IMG/VR virus record: IMGVR_UViG_3300049847_000276
Coordinates: 1-29,216 of that record
DNA: 29,216 nt
Source of the DNA: a virus
Strand: one strand, 5' to 3'
Part shown: positions 16,080 to 24,312 of the stretch, one piece after another
How positions within the stretch are numbered: the stretch's first letter is position 1
How the letters are laid out: every line of letters starts with the position of its first letter
Position numbers and translations under genes: made by a program
The notes under the pieces: generated by a model
Databases searched by the model: none
The model's input: the letters and a program-made list of their open reading frames with translations, nothing else
What the model was told of the DNA's origin: nothing

Positions 16080-16330
16080 GCCAGATCGCGCAGCGGCTGA
16101 TGGCGGGTCTGGCGCCATTCGCGGAACCCGTCGACCCGCTGGAGGGCGGACTGGACGTGGACAGCTGGCTGAGATTATGGAAGTGCTGTCACGCGGCGAC
16201 GGGACAAGGTATCTGGCGCACCTCGTGGCCGGACGACACATGCGCATTGCAGCAACCCGCGCTGACGATAGCGATGTTCGATGTGCTCAGCAACATAGTG
16301 GCTAAGGAAATCTACAGCGATGGCAAATAA
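15771..16330 (+). CDS. Tail assembly chaperone, frameshifted long form (GT-like fusion)
   Basis: The -1 frameshift at 16067-16073 joins the first 101 residues of the chaperone to 85 residues from the next frame, giving about 186 residues. The T-like part contains LAPFAEPVDPLEGGLDVDSW, a helical core and a C-terminal NIVAKEIYSDG. It ends 11 nt inside the tape measure gene. In lambda, the small amount of GT fusion binds the tape measure and the tube subunit, whereas G alone does not. No independent ribosome binding site precedes the first ATG in this frame (16100), favouring the fusion. It is a join across two frames and is not a single open frame. Confidence 0.8.
16067..16073 (+). promoter_or_regulatory. 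Programmed -1 ribosomal frameshift site (C CCA AAA)
   Basis: The heptamer CCCCAAA is aligned as C CCA AAA in the chaperone frame (codons TCC, CCA, AAA), two codons before the TAG at 16077-16079. It fits the X XXY YYZ rule for -1 slippage. After slipping, translation continues as SVGQIAQRLMAG and stays open to 16330. A GC-rich tract follows that could form a stimulatory structure. Position and alignment are as in lambda G/GT. Confidence 0.8.
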
Positions 16331-18266
16331 CATCATTGAGCTGGTGATTAAGGCAACGGACCAAGCCACGGCTCCGTTGCAAAAAGTCACTGAGTCTCTG
16401 GGCGGCATGAAGACCGCATTGCTGGGGTTTATCGGCATCGCTTCTGCGGGTGCGTTGTTCAAGGGCATCATCAGCAACTCGTCAGAGGCCGAACAATCAC
16501 TCGCACATTTCAACCGCGCGTTCGAGGCATTCGGTGACACGCTCGGCGTCACACGCAAACAACTGAATGACTTTGCCGTATCGACACAGAACAGCACTCG
16601 GTTCAGCGATGAAGCGGTGCGTGATCTGCAGGCTACTCTGATACGATTCGGAACTATCACTGGGGACAACTTCAAACGTGCTCAGCAGGCAGCCGTAGAC
16701 CTTGCGGCTGGAATGGGCATAGACCTGTCGTCTGCCGGTAATATTCTTGCGCGAGCCATGGCCGCGCCGGAAAGCGCCATGCGACTACTTCGCCAAGCTG
16801 GCATCAATTTGACAGCTGCCCAAAAAGACCTCATCAAGTCGTTCAGCGAGACGGGTGATTCTGCAAGATCGATGGACTTGATTCTTTCGCTGATTGAAAA
16901 ACGGTTCAGTGGGGCAGCGGTTGCCGATGTCCATACATTCGAAGGTGCGTTGAAGAACCTCAAGAATGTGTTTGACGAACTGTTGGAAACCAACGTCGGT
17001 CCGTTGGCGTCCGGAATCAATGAGGTAGCGGCTACGGTTAAAGACCCGGCGTTTGCTGATGCTGTAAAAGGTATTTTCGGAGCCATCACCGCTGGGGCGG
17101 CGCTTGCTGTCAAAGCATTGGCCCCCGTAATTGAGGCGCTTGCGAATATCACAGTCAAAGCGACTGAGGGTTATTCGAAAATCGGAGCCGCGCTCACCTT
17201 ATTTGACGCCAAGACAGGCATCGGTAATTTCCGTCCGGTCGAAGTATCTGATTCCGTGACGTCCGACATTGCCAAGCTGGGCGGGTTGGATGCCGCAAAG
17301 AAAAAAGCCGCTGCCGATACTCGCGGCATATCGCTGGACTTCATCAAGGCCACCCCTCACGTGCTTTCTGATGAAGACAAGAAATCGATTCGGCGTCTGG
17401 CTGAGGCCGCTGCCAAAGAATCAGAGCGCGTCAACAAAGAGCTGCGGGCTACGATTCTTCAAGACGACACTGGTGGATTTTTGATGAAGCAGATTCAGGG
17501 CATGGACCCTGCTGCTGTGCGCAATACCGGAGGCGACCATCAGCTGGCCGATAACGGCGATTTAACGCCTTTCAAGTTGATGCGCGGAGATTTTGGGGAT
17601 GCCGGTGTCACGCACAGCTTGGAAGAACCCAAGAAGGCGATGGACGATTTAATCAAGACCATGAACGATGCCGACGAAATGGCCGCAGCGCTCGGCAAGC
17701 ACCTGTTCGATGCTTGGGACCCGGCCATCGTAGGAGTCAACGCCTTTGTGGACGCGTTCAAGAGCGGCTTCGCTGACATGCTGCAGAATGGCAAGTTGAC
17801 TATCGGAAACCTTGTACGCTTCATTATTGCCGAACTCGCCAAGAAGGCGTTGTTCAACGCGATCGATAACATCGGCAACAGCATTAAGGACGCTTTCAGC
17901 GGCAGTGGTAGTTCTGGTGGTGGCGGAGGGTTCGTAAAGAGCGCCTTTAGCTTTCTAGGCACTTTGTTTGGTCACAATGCAGGTGGTGGTTCCGCTTCCG
18001 GTTGGACCACGTTGGGCGAGGAGGGTCCGGAGAACGTGTGGCTTCCGGGCGGCAGCAAGGTGATGAATCAGCGGCAAATGGCGTTTGCTGGCGGTGGCGC
18101 AGCGCCCAATGTATCCACCACCAGTAGCATTGTGATCCAGGCCAAGTCAGACGACGCCGCGCAGCTGCGACAGGAATTCTACAACGCCATGCAGATCAAC
18201 AATCGCAAGCAGCGCACAGAACTAGAACGCTCGCTGTATCGCAATGGCTTCGGGAGGCTGACCTGA
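16320..18266 (+). CDS. Tail tape measure protein
   Basis: The 648-residue protein sets tail length. The N-terminus (IELVIKATDQATAPLQKV) is the standard start of many tape measures. A Gly/Ala-rich hydrophobic stretch follows near residues 33-50, and then long helices. The C-terminal 150 residues match the lambda gpH type: FKSGFADMLQNGKLTIGNL, a hydrophobic segment, a Gly/Ser-rich linker, then LGEEGPENVWLPGGSKVM. At about 0.15 nm per residue, a tail near 95-100 nm is predicted. No peptidase or muramidase motif was found. TAAGGAAA precedes the ATG at 16320. The gene is AT-richer than the tail genes on either side, as often seen for this class. Confidence 0.9.
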   Translation: MANNIIELVIKATDQATAPLQKVTESLGGMKTALLGFIGIASAGALFKGIISNSSEAEQSLAHFNRAFEAFGDTLGVTRKQLNDFAVSTQNSTRFSDEAVRDLQATLIRFGTITGDNFKRAQQAAVDLAAGMGIDLSSAGNILARAMAAPESAMRLLRQAGINLTAAQKDLIKSFSETGDSARSMDLILSLIEKRFSGAAVADVHTFEGALKNLKNVFDELLETNVGPLASGINEVAATVKDPAFADAVKGIFGAITAGAALAVKALAPVIEALANITVKATEGYSKIGAALTLFDAKTGIGNFRPVEVSDSVTSDIAKLGGLDAAKKKAAADTRGISLDFIKATPHVLSDEDKKSIRRLAEAAAKESERVNKELRATILQDDTGGFLMKQIQGMDPAAVRNTGGDHQLADNGDLTPFKLMRGDFGDAGVTHSLEEPKKAMDDLIKTMNDADEMAAALGKHLFDAWDPAIVGVNAFVDAFKSGFADMLQNGKLTIGNLVRFIIAELAKKALFNAIDNIGNSIKDAFSGSGSSGGGGGFVKSAFSFLGTLFGHNAGGGSASGWTTLGEEGPENVWLPGGSKVMNQRQMAFAGGGAAPNVSTTSSIVIQAKSDDAAQLRQEFYNAMQINNRKQRTELERSLYRNGFGRLT

Positions 18267-19252
18267 TGACTGTCGAGTCAATACTCACCCCGGATATCAC
18301 GCCCGTCACCCCGGAGCAGTTCGAGCTGGTTGACGACCTGACCGTAACACACATGCCGTCGCAAGGGCGCGGCGTGGCGCAGCGCGTGAGTTTTGGTGAT
18401 CCGCGTTGGCGCATCAAGCGCAAGTACATGCTGCGCACGGCAGAGCGAGCCAAGCTGATGTCGCTGTTGCAGAACGCACAGGGCGGCTATGCCACGGTAT
18501 ACGCCAACCCCGGCTACGTGCAGCGCGGCAGCTTTCCGAACACGGAGCTGCTGACCAATCCGCACTTTGTGAGTAGCACGAGCGGCTGGACCGCGATCAG
18601 TTCCTCGGAAGCCCCGGACTTTACCGTGGCGGATCAGATCGCCCGGCTCACACGCACGGGCGCGAGCAACGGATACGCGATCAAGCAGGCCATCACCACC
18701 GTTGCATCGGCGGCCTATGTGGGGCGCGGGTTCTTTATCGGTGCCAACGACGCCCCGACCTACGGCGTGCGTATGGACACCGTTGCCCCGACCTCTGCGA
18801 CACTGGGCGGCATCGCCTATGGCATGCGCATCGCCACGACCACATCAATGAATATAGGCTTTGAATCCGTGGGCGCAACAGCAACGGGCGGTTACTTCGG
18901 CATCGCACACACATCCGCCTCCCGCTGCGCACTGGTGGACAGCGGCACATGGGGCGGCAACAACGGGTGCAACCTGCTGGCACTACCCACTAGTACGGCT
19001 GGCCTAGGGTACGCCGGGGACTTCATTTCCATCAACGGCGAGTTGAAGCAGCTCACCGCGCCCATCAATAGCAACGGCTCGGGCAAGGCGTACGCACAGT
19101 TCCGCCCCGCGTTGTTCCGTAGCCCGAATGTCAATGACCCCGTGATCTTCAGCAACCCCATGGGCAAGTTCCGTATCAGTGAGCTGCGGTGGGACAACAT
19201 GTACGGACTGTACAACGACCTATCGCTCACTCTTGATGAGGTGTACGAATGA
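18266..19252 (+). CDS. Distal tail protein with inserted carbohydrate-binding-like domain
   Basis: In this 328-residue protein, residues 1-87 and about 243-328 look like the two halves of a distal tail protein. The halves carry RRKYML-type and GGYATVYANPGY segments at the front and a closing KFRISELRWDN plus YNDLSLTLDEVYE. Between them, residues about 88-242 form a separate Thr/Gly/Ala-rich beta domain beginning LLTNPHFVSSTSGWT. That opening is typical of carbohydrate-binding modules inserted in Dit proteins. The ATG at 18266 overlaps the tape measure stop, with GGAGG upstream. Dit rings link the tail tube to the tip. The insertion probably gives extra contact with host surface glycans, which is inference from the NPHF/GW opening. 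Confidence 0.7.
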   Translation: MTVESILTPDITPVTPEQFELVDDLTVTHMPSQGRGVAQRVSFGDPRWRIKRKYMLRTAERAKLMSLLQNAQGGYATVYANPGYVQRGSFPNTELLTNPHFVSSTSGWTAISSSEAPDFTVADQIARLTRTGASNGYAIKQAITTVASAAYVGRGFFIGANDAPTYGVRMDTVAPTSATLGGIAYGMRIATTTSMNIGFESVGATATGGYFGIAHTSASRCALVDSGTWGGNNGCNLLALPTSTAGLGYAGDFISINGELKQLTAPINSNGSGKAYAQFRPALFRSPNVNDPVIFSNPMGKFRISELRWDNMYGLYNDLSLTLDEVYE

Positions 19253-19884
19253 CCCGTGATACCAGCACCAGCGTGACCAGTGCCAATGCGGCGACGCAAG
19301 TGTCGTGGGCGATCCTTGTGAAAGTCGCGCTCAACAGCAGCACGTTGTATGCAGCGACGGGCATGCGGTTCCTGACAGATGGCACCAACACCTACACGCC
19401 GCTGGGCGGGTTCGGCGGCATTGAAGCCATCCGCGAGGATACGGAACTGAAGCCCAAAGGCGCGCGCCTATGGATGGCGGCGCTCAACAGCGCGCAGATG
19501 TACGAGCCATTCACAGAAGCGCTGTTCAACAAGGAAGTCCGCATTTATCGCGCCGCACTGAGCGGCTCATCGACTATTGTCGGCACCCCGCAGCAGGCGT
19601 TCAAGGGCTACATCAACAAGGTGGATGTGAAGCTGGGCGATGCGGAGCGCGGCAATTATTACGAGGTGGAGTGTGAGAGCCGCATCCGGCGCGAAGCCGC
19701 TAACGCGTTCTACACCGAGGAGTATCTAGCGCAGACCTACAGTGGTGATACGTTCTTTAAGTACGTCACGAAGATTCCGGGGTTTCAGAGCAACTGGGGT
19801 GGTAAGGATCAGGTGCTCAGCGGCCTTGCACCGCCACCCGCCCCGGCTTCCGGCTACGACACCGGCGGTTGGGCAGGGTTCTGA
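19249..19884 (+). CDS. Minor tail protein (lambda gpL / DUF2163-like)
   Basis: The 211-residue protein follows the distal tail gene and precedes the tail peptidase, matching the place of gpL/DUF2163-like minor tail proteins. Recognisable features are VSWAILVKVAL at the start, a LGGFGGIEAI loop, FNKEVRIYRAAL and a closing YEVECESRIRREA core. The last 50 residues are Pro/Gly-rich. These proteins form part of the tail tip hub. The ATG at 19249 overlaps the previous stop (ATGA), and GAGGTG lies upstream. Family assignment is moderate: strand pattern and order fit, but no unique motif is present, including no clear iron-sulphur cysteines like those of gpL. Confidence 0.6.
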   Translation: MTRDTSTSVTSANAATQVSWAILVKVALNSSTLYAATGMRFLTDGTNTYTPLGGFGGIEAIREDTELKPKGARLWMAALNSAQMYEPFTEALFNKEVRIYRAALSGSSTIVGTPQQAFKGYINKVDVKLGDAERGNYYEVECESRIRREAANAFYTEEYLAQTYSGDTFFKYVTKIPGFQSNWGGKDQVLSGLAPPPAPASGYDTGGWAGF

Positions 19885-19886
19885 CC

Positions 19887-20291
19887 GTGCGCAAGACACA
19901 AGGATGGGAGACGCGACTGGATGCCGTCATGGTCGCCGCGCTTGCCAAGCCGTTCGTATGGGGCACGCATGATTGCGGCACGTTCGCAGCGGAGTGCATC
20001 GATGCACAGTGCGAGACGGGATTGGCGCAAGAGTTGCGCGACGCGGCAGTGTATGCGAGTGCTGAGGACGCCGCGCTGCTGGACCTCAAGGCCACGGTCT
20101 CGCGCTGGCTAGGCCCCAAGACCTACCCCATCAACCGCTGCACCAAGGGCGACATCGTGCTGTACGCGGATGATGAGGGCGACCCTTACGGACTGGCGGT
20201 GTACGAGGGGCAACAGATCGTTGCGCCGCACGCGGACGGGTTGAAGCGCGTGAACATGCGCCGCGCCATTTGTGGCTGGAGGGTCGGCTAG
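19887..20291 (+). CDS. Tail tip NlpC/P60-like peptidase (DUF6950-like)
   Basis: The 134-residue protein has the motif FVWGTHDCGTFAAEC, where C30 is the expected catalytic cysteine of an NlpC/P60 papain-like fold. A KGDIVLYADDEGDPYGLAVYEGQ segment follows, the region that usually carries the GDIVL strand, but the catalytic histidine is not obvious: H28 lies before the Cys and APHAD is near residue 106. Peptidases at this position in lambda-like tails cut cell-wall peptides during DNA entry. I prefer the GTG at 19887, 2 nt after the upstream stop, with an AGGG 8 nt before it. A TTG at 19869 is an alternative. The stop shares its G with the next start. Confidence 0.7.
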   Translation: MRKTQGWETRLDAVMVAALAKPFVWGTHDCGTFAAECIDAQCETGLAQELRDAAVYASAEDAALLDLKATVSRWLGPKTYPINRCTKGDIVLYADDEGDPYGLAVYEGQQIVAPHADGLKRVNMRRAICGWRVG

Positions 20292-23116
20292 TGCCACCAG
20301 CCTTAGCCGCTATTGGCACATGGGTCGCAGGTCTCGGAGCCGTAGGCTTCGCGGTCGTGCAGACTTTGTTCTACATCGCCGATGCCTTGCTGATCAATAC
20401 CGTGCTCAAGGTGCTATCACCCAAGGCACCCAAGTACGCCAGCGCCCCTCGTACGCAAGCTATTGCTGATACACGTACCCCCGCCAAGCTCCTGTTCGGC
20501 ACCGTCAACGTCGCCGGTATGCACACGCTTCCTCCTATCACTACGTCCGGCACATCCACCACAGGTGTCGTGTATCCCGGCGCGTGGACTCACCGTATAC
20601 AGACGCTGGCGACGCATGAATGCGATAGCTTTGCTGACGTGTACGTAGAGCAGACCCTGATCGCGAACAAGGACATCAGCACTACACTCTCCGGCACGCT
20701 GAGCGCGGGCAGTGTGCTCACGGGGCCGAGCAAGTATGTCGGGGATCGACAGCTGATGATCCGTCGCTACACGGGCACTGCGACCCAAGCGGTCGATTAC
20801 ATTCTCAACACTGTGGACGGCACGGCATTCCCCGCCACGTTTCAGGGACTGGGCATGACCTACGCGGCCGTGACCGCGAACTTCAACGCTACGATATTCC
20901 CCAACGGTCTGCCGCCCATATCCTTTGTTGTCCACGGCATGAAGTGCTATGACCCTCGCAAGGATACGACGAATGGCGGCAGCGGATCGCACCGTTACGC
21001 GACGCAGAGCACGTGGTCGTGGACCAACAACCCCATCCTGCATGCCGCCACGTTGACGATGCTCGACAAGCGCATGGGCGGCGGCGCGGCGGACCCTACC
21101 ACGGATATCAACTGGACCACGGTTGCCGCAGCCGCAGCGGTGTGCGAGGTGGGCGTGCCATCGGCCAGTCCGTGGATCACGTATGCCGCGTCCACCAACG
21201 CATCCATCTCCGGCAACCTTTGCTCGCGCACGGGCGGCAGCACGGGGTCTGGTGTCGGCGTGGCCAGCACCGTCGGCATGAGCAAAGGCAGCATGCAGGT
21301 GATGGACGTGGCGGGGCAGTTGCGGTGCTTTGCCGGACTCACCACCATCGCCCCCGGCTCTCCCGGCTCGCACGACTACACCTACACGTACATGGACTAT
21401 TGCTGGGAGTTGAACGATAGCGCCTCGCCTATCCGCGCTTACGTGGCGGGCACGGTAGTGGCCACCGTGCCGGCAGCTGACGTGCGCACCAACGGCACCA
21501 ACACTTATCGCATCGACTATGACGGTGCGTACATGAAGTTCATCTTCAACGGTAAGATTTACTACACCGTCGCCGCGTCGGTCAATGCGTCGTTCTACTT
21601 CATGTCTGACTTGTACACAGCCAGTTCCTCGTTCTATGTGGACTACCAGCAGCGCTACACCAACAACATCGAGCTGGAATGCACGACGCTGTTTGAGGAC
21701 AACGTGGCGAAGCTTCTGTATTCCGCGCTCGGCAAGGCGTTCGAGCAGGGCGGGGTATGGAACTTCTACGCGGGCGGATGGAGCACGCCAACGTTCACCG
21801 TTAACCAAACCGACTGGATCGGTCCGCTGTCGATTCAGGCCGTGGCTCCCCGGCAAGAGGGCCGCTGGAATGCGGTGACCGCGTGGTACTACGATCCGAT
21901 GCGCAACTGGCAGCGCGTACCGTCGTTCACCCGCTACAACAATACGTACATCGCGGTGGACGGCGGCGAACGGATTACGGTGGAGATCGATCAGCCTGGA
22001 TGTAACGACGAGAGCGAGGCGCAGCGCAAGGCTGAAGCGATCCTGATTCAGTCACGCAACGGCATTCACGTGACCGGCAAGTTGGGGCCTAAGTTCCAGT
22101 ACCTCGCGATGTTCGAGACCGGCATACTCAACTACGCATCACTGGGCTGGACCAGCAAGACGTTTCGGCTGCTGGGCTACACGCTGAATGATGACGGCAG
22201 TGTGTCAGTGAGCTTCGGTGAGGAGCAGAGTACGGACTGGGCGGACCTGACGACGAATGACGAGAACTTGCCGAGCCTTACGCCGCTGCCCGCCACTAAC
22301 GGGACTACGCCGGGGGTCCCGCAGAATTTCACCGTAGTTCCAGACGAAGGGTTTTTGCGCTTTGATTGGGACGTGCCGATAGTGATGCCACTGTATGCGC
22401 AGTATCAGTTGGCGCGCAGTGTCTCGTCGGATATGGCAGTCAATAGTATTGTGTGGCAGGGACTGACGGATAAACTCGACCTGCTGGCAGACCCGCGTTC
22501 GCCGTACTGGTATGCTGTCAGAGCCGTCACCAACAGTGCACAAAGCGGATTTAACCCTAGCACGTATGGACTTTACGCAGTTCCATACCCCGCGCCATCG
22601 GCGTATCGAGGCGCGAAGATTTTGCCTGATGGCGATTTTACCTATGCTACATCCAGGTACTGGCTTCTGCAGTCTGTGCAACCGGGAGCGTTCTTAAGCA
22701 ACTCTAACGGGTTGTACACGGGGCGAGGGCTAGCTTATCTGCCACCCTCTTCAGCATTTTTTCCTCAGTTGTTTCCTCTCAACCCGTTGACCAACGCGCA
22801 AGACGTTGGGTCAAACTACTTCCCTATGAGTCCCGGACAGAAACTGTCTGGATACTTTACTGCCAAGTGCGACTCTCCCGGCATAGGTCATACACTGACC
22901 ATGGATATTTTTGCCGCGCGCTTCTGGACCCCTACCAGTTACACGGACGGCGTGTACTTGGGAGGCTTTAGCGGCAATGTTGGAAGCCTACAAACTTTTG
23001 TAGGCAGTTGGACAATGCCTAGCTCACCTTATCGAAATGCCATAGGGCCAGCAATCAGTGGCGCTGCTGTATCCCCCGGAGTGACTGTTTATGCAATGCA
23101 GGTGACCGGGGTATGA
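20291..23116 (+). CDS. Tail tip / host specificity protein (lambda J-like)
   Basis: The 941-residue protein is the probable central tail tip and receptor-contact protein. The hydrophobic N-terminal region (about 2-42), KAPKYASAPRTQ, an RIQTLATHECDSF strand segment, then GGVWNFYAGGW and a VDGGERITVEIDQPGCNDES block follow the J family order. About 160 residues (290-451; 21160-21645) appear inserted between the CEV and QQRYT anchors and look like a lectin sandwich. Residues about 670-770 form an Fn3-like domain. The last 170 residues form another beta domain with lower GC. The GTG at 20291 overlaps the upstream TAG and has GGAGGG 8 nt before it. The receptor is unknown. Confidence 0.8.
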   Translation: MPPALAAIGTWVAGLGAVGFAVVQTLFYIADALLINTVLKVLSPKAPKYASAPRTQAIADTRTPAKLLFGTVNVAGMHTLPPITTSGTSTTGVVYPGAWTHRIQTLATHECDSFADVYVEQTLIANKDISTTLSGTLSAGSVLTGPSKYVGDRQLMIRRYTGTATQAVDYILNTVDGTAFPATFQGLGMTYAAVTANFNATIFPNGLPPISFVVHGMKCYDPRKDTTNGGSGSHRYATQSTWSWTNNPILHAATLTMLDKRMGGGAADPTTDINWTTVAAAAAVCEVGVPSASPWITYAASTNASISGNLCSRTGGSTGSGVGVASTVGMSKGSMQVMDVAGQLRCFAGLTTIAPGSPGSHDYTYTYMDYCWELNDSASPIRAYVAGTVVATVPAADVRTNGTNTYRIDYDGAYMKFIFNGKIYYTVAASVNASFYFMSDLYTASSSFYVDYQQRYTNNIELECTTLFEDNVAKLLYSALGKAFEQGGVWNFYAGGWSTPTFTVNQTDWIGPLSIQAVAPRQEGRWNAVTAWYYDPMRNWQRVPSFTRYNNTYIAVDGGERITVEIDQPGCNDESEAQRKAEAILIQSRNGIHVTGKLGPKFQYLAMFETGILNYASLGWTSKTFRLLGYTLNDDGSVSVSFGEEQSTDWADLTTNDENLPSLTPLPATNGTTPGVPQNFTVVPDEGFLRFDWDVPIVMPLYAQYQLARSVSSDMAVNSIVWQGLTDKLDLLADPRSPYWYAVRAVTNSAQSGFNPSTYGLYAVPYPAPSAYRGAKILPDGDFTYATSRYWLLQSVQPGAFLSNSNGLYTGRGLAYLPPSSAFFPQLFPLNPLTNAQDVGSNYFPMSPGQKLSGYFTAKCDSPGIGHTLTMDIFAARFWTPTSYTDGVYLGGFSGNVGSLQTFVGSWTMPSSPYRNAIGPAISGAAVSPGVTVYAMQVTGV

Positions 23117-23601
23117 ACCTCTTTCTCACCCGCGACTTCCGTGATCCAACCGTGACGCTGGGCACACTGAGCGTGAACGACTATCGGTGGCAGACGCTGG
23201 AGCGTCCATGGATCGCCAGCGGGCTGTCCATCGCCGGGACCAAGGGCGTGAGCTGCGTGCCCGCTGGCATCTACAAGCTGGTGCCGCACAACAGCGAGTC
23301 GCACCCTAAGGTGTGGGCGCTCGTGAACCCCGTGCTACAGGTGTACCACTGGGATCAGGACGTGCCGAAGCCAATGCTCGGCATCGCGCGTACCACGGTG
23401 TTGATCCACTCCGCCAACTACGCCAGCGAGTTGCGCGGTTGCATTGCGCCGGGCAAGGAGCGGAAGAAGAACGGCGTGTGGGGCGTGTTCCGCAGCCGCG
23501 ACGCACTCAACGAACTGCGCAACGCCATGGGCAGCAGCTATGACTTGACCCTTACCATCACTGAGTCGGCCACGTGTTTGCCGCCCTCCGTGACAACGTG
23601 A
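23113..23601 (+). CDS. DUF5675-family protein, possible cell-wall enzyme
   Basis: The 162-residue protein matches DUF5675: an opening TLGTLSVNDY strand pair, LERPW, VSCVPAGIYKL and the signature LIHSANYASELRGCIAPGK. H99 and C110 in that signature recall the His and Cys spacing of L,D-transpeptidase (YkuD) active sites, so a cell-wall role is possible. It has no signal peptide or membrane segment. The ATG at 23113 overlaps the J-like stop. It directly follows the tail genes and precedes two membrane proteins, where an endolysin is often found, and no classic endolysin is visible here. The function remains unproven. Confidence 0.7.
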   Translation: MNLFLTRDFRDPTVTLGTLSVNDYRWQTLERPWIASGLSIAGTKGVSCVPAGIYKLVPHNSESHPKVWALVNPVLQVYHWDQDVPKPMLGIARTTVLIHSANYASELRGCIAPGKERKKNGVWGVFRSRDALNELRNAMGSSYDLTLTITESATCLPPSVTT

Positions 23602-23622
23602 CAACGCAGGAGGTTTATATCG

Positions 23623-24093
23623 ATGGGTGTACTCGCGCAATGGTTCGCTGCAGTTGCTGGGGCGTTGATACCTAGCATGAACGCTGATCCTAAAAAGCAA
23701 TATCAGTGGCGCGTGCGAGTGGGGTTGGTGCTGTGCTCTACGTTCGGCGGTCTGTGCGCTGTCACGGTGCTGGCCTTCGGTCTTGCTCCTGCTTTTTTCA
23801 GCGGCTTCGCGCAAGCGGATGCCCTGGATGCGAAGATTCAGGAAGCCATCAAGCCGATCAGGGTCGAGCAGACAAAAGTAGGGGCACAGGTGAGCCGCAT
23901 CGAATCGCTGCTTATTGAGCAATTGGTCAAGAGCAAAGCCGGGGAGCTGCGTGAGACCAAGCGCAAGTTTTGTAAGGCCGAGCCCGGCTCACGCGACCGT
24001 GACCAATTGCAGGAAGAACTGGAGCGGTTGCAAGACAGTTACAAGGCGTTGCGAGGCTTTGCGTACGCCATACCGATGTGCGCGGATTTATAA
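23623..24093 (+). CDS. Membrane protein with coiled coil, 156 aa
   Basis: The 156-residue protein has a hydrophobic segment at about residues 31-58 (VGLVLCSTF through LAFGLAPAF), followed by a long charged helix from about 65 to 145 with heptad spacing (IKPIRVEQTKVGAQV, LQEELERLQDSYKAL). AGGAGG at 23609-23614 gives a strong start at 23623. Together with the next small membrane protein it occupies the usual lysis position between tail genes and spanins. It could be a holin partner or an antiholin-like regulator. No family was recognised. One N-terminal membrane anchor with a soluble coiled coil is also the layout of an inner-membrane spanin, but a clear spanin pair lies downstream. Confidence 0.6.
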   Translation: MGVLAQWFAAVAGALIPSMNADPKKQYQWRVRVGLVLCSTFGGLCAVTVLAFGLAPAFFSGFAQADALDAKIQEAIKPIRVEQTKVGAQVSRIESLLIEQLVKSKAGELRETKRKFCKAEPGSRDRDQLQEELERLQDSYKALRGFAYAIPMCADL

Positions 24094-24102
24094 GGAGACG
24101 AC

Positions 24103-24312
24103 ATGGAAACGCTGAAGTTCATCTGGTCCATATGGGTCGATCACGGCACGAAGGTGCTCGGCACTTTGTCCGTCATCGTGTCGGGTCTGGTGCTGATCCC
24201 AGACCTCATCTCTCCCGGCCACGCCAAATACTGGCAAGCCGCCAACGTGGTGCTGGGCGCACTGACCATCAACCGAGGCGTGACCAACAGCAAGTCGCAG
24301 CCGGATCAGTAA
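24103..24312 (+). CDS. Holin-like small membrane protein
   Basis: The 69-residue protein has one clear hydrophobic helix (about 18-36, VLGTLSVIVSGLVLIPDL) and a weaker second one (about 43-57, YWQAANVVLGALTI), with a polar tail ending NSKSQPDQ. Size and layout fit a class II-type holin that opens the inner membrane at lysis. AAGGAGACG supports the ATG at 24103. It follows the coiled-coil membrane gene by 9 nt. Charged residues at the C-terminal end and the tandem position with another membrane gene strengthen the lysis reading, but holins have no diagnostic motif. Confidence 0.6.
   Translation: METLKFIWSIWVDHGTKVLGTLSVIVSGLVLIPDLISPGHAKYWQAANVVLGALTINRGVTNSKSQPDQ

Noticed and set aside
16100-16330. 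Independent 76-residue gene between the chaperone and the tape measure
   Set aside because: No ribosome binding site before its ATG, and the frame is open back to the slippery site, so it is better read as the end of the frameshift fusion.
20417-21856. Open frame of 479 codons on the - strand opposite the tip gene
   Set aside because: Arg/His/Gly-rich shadow of the J-like gene, with no domain and no ribosome binding site seen.
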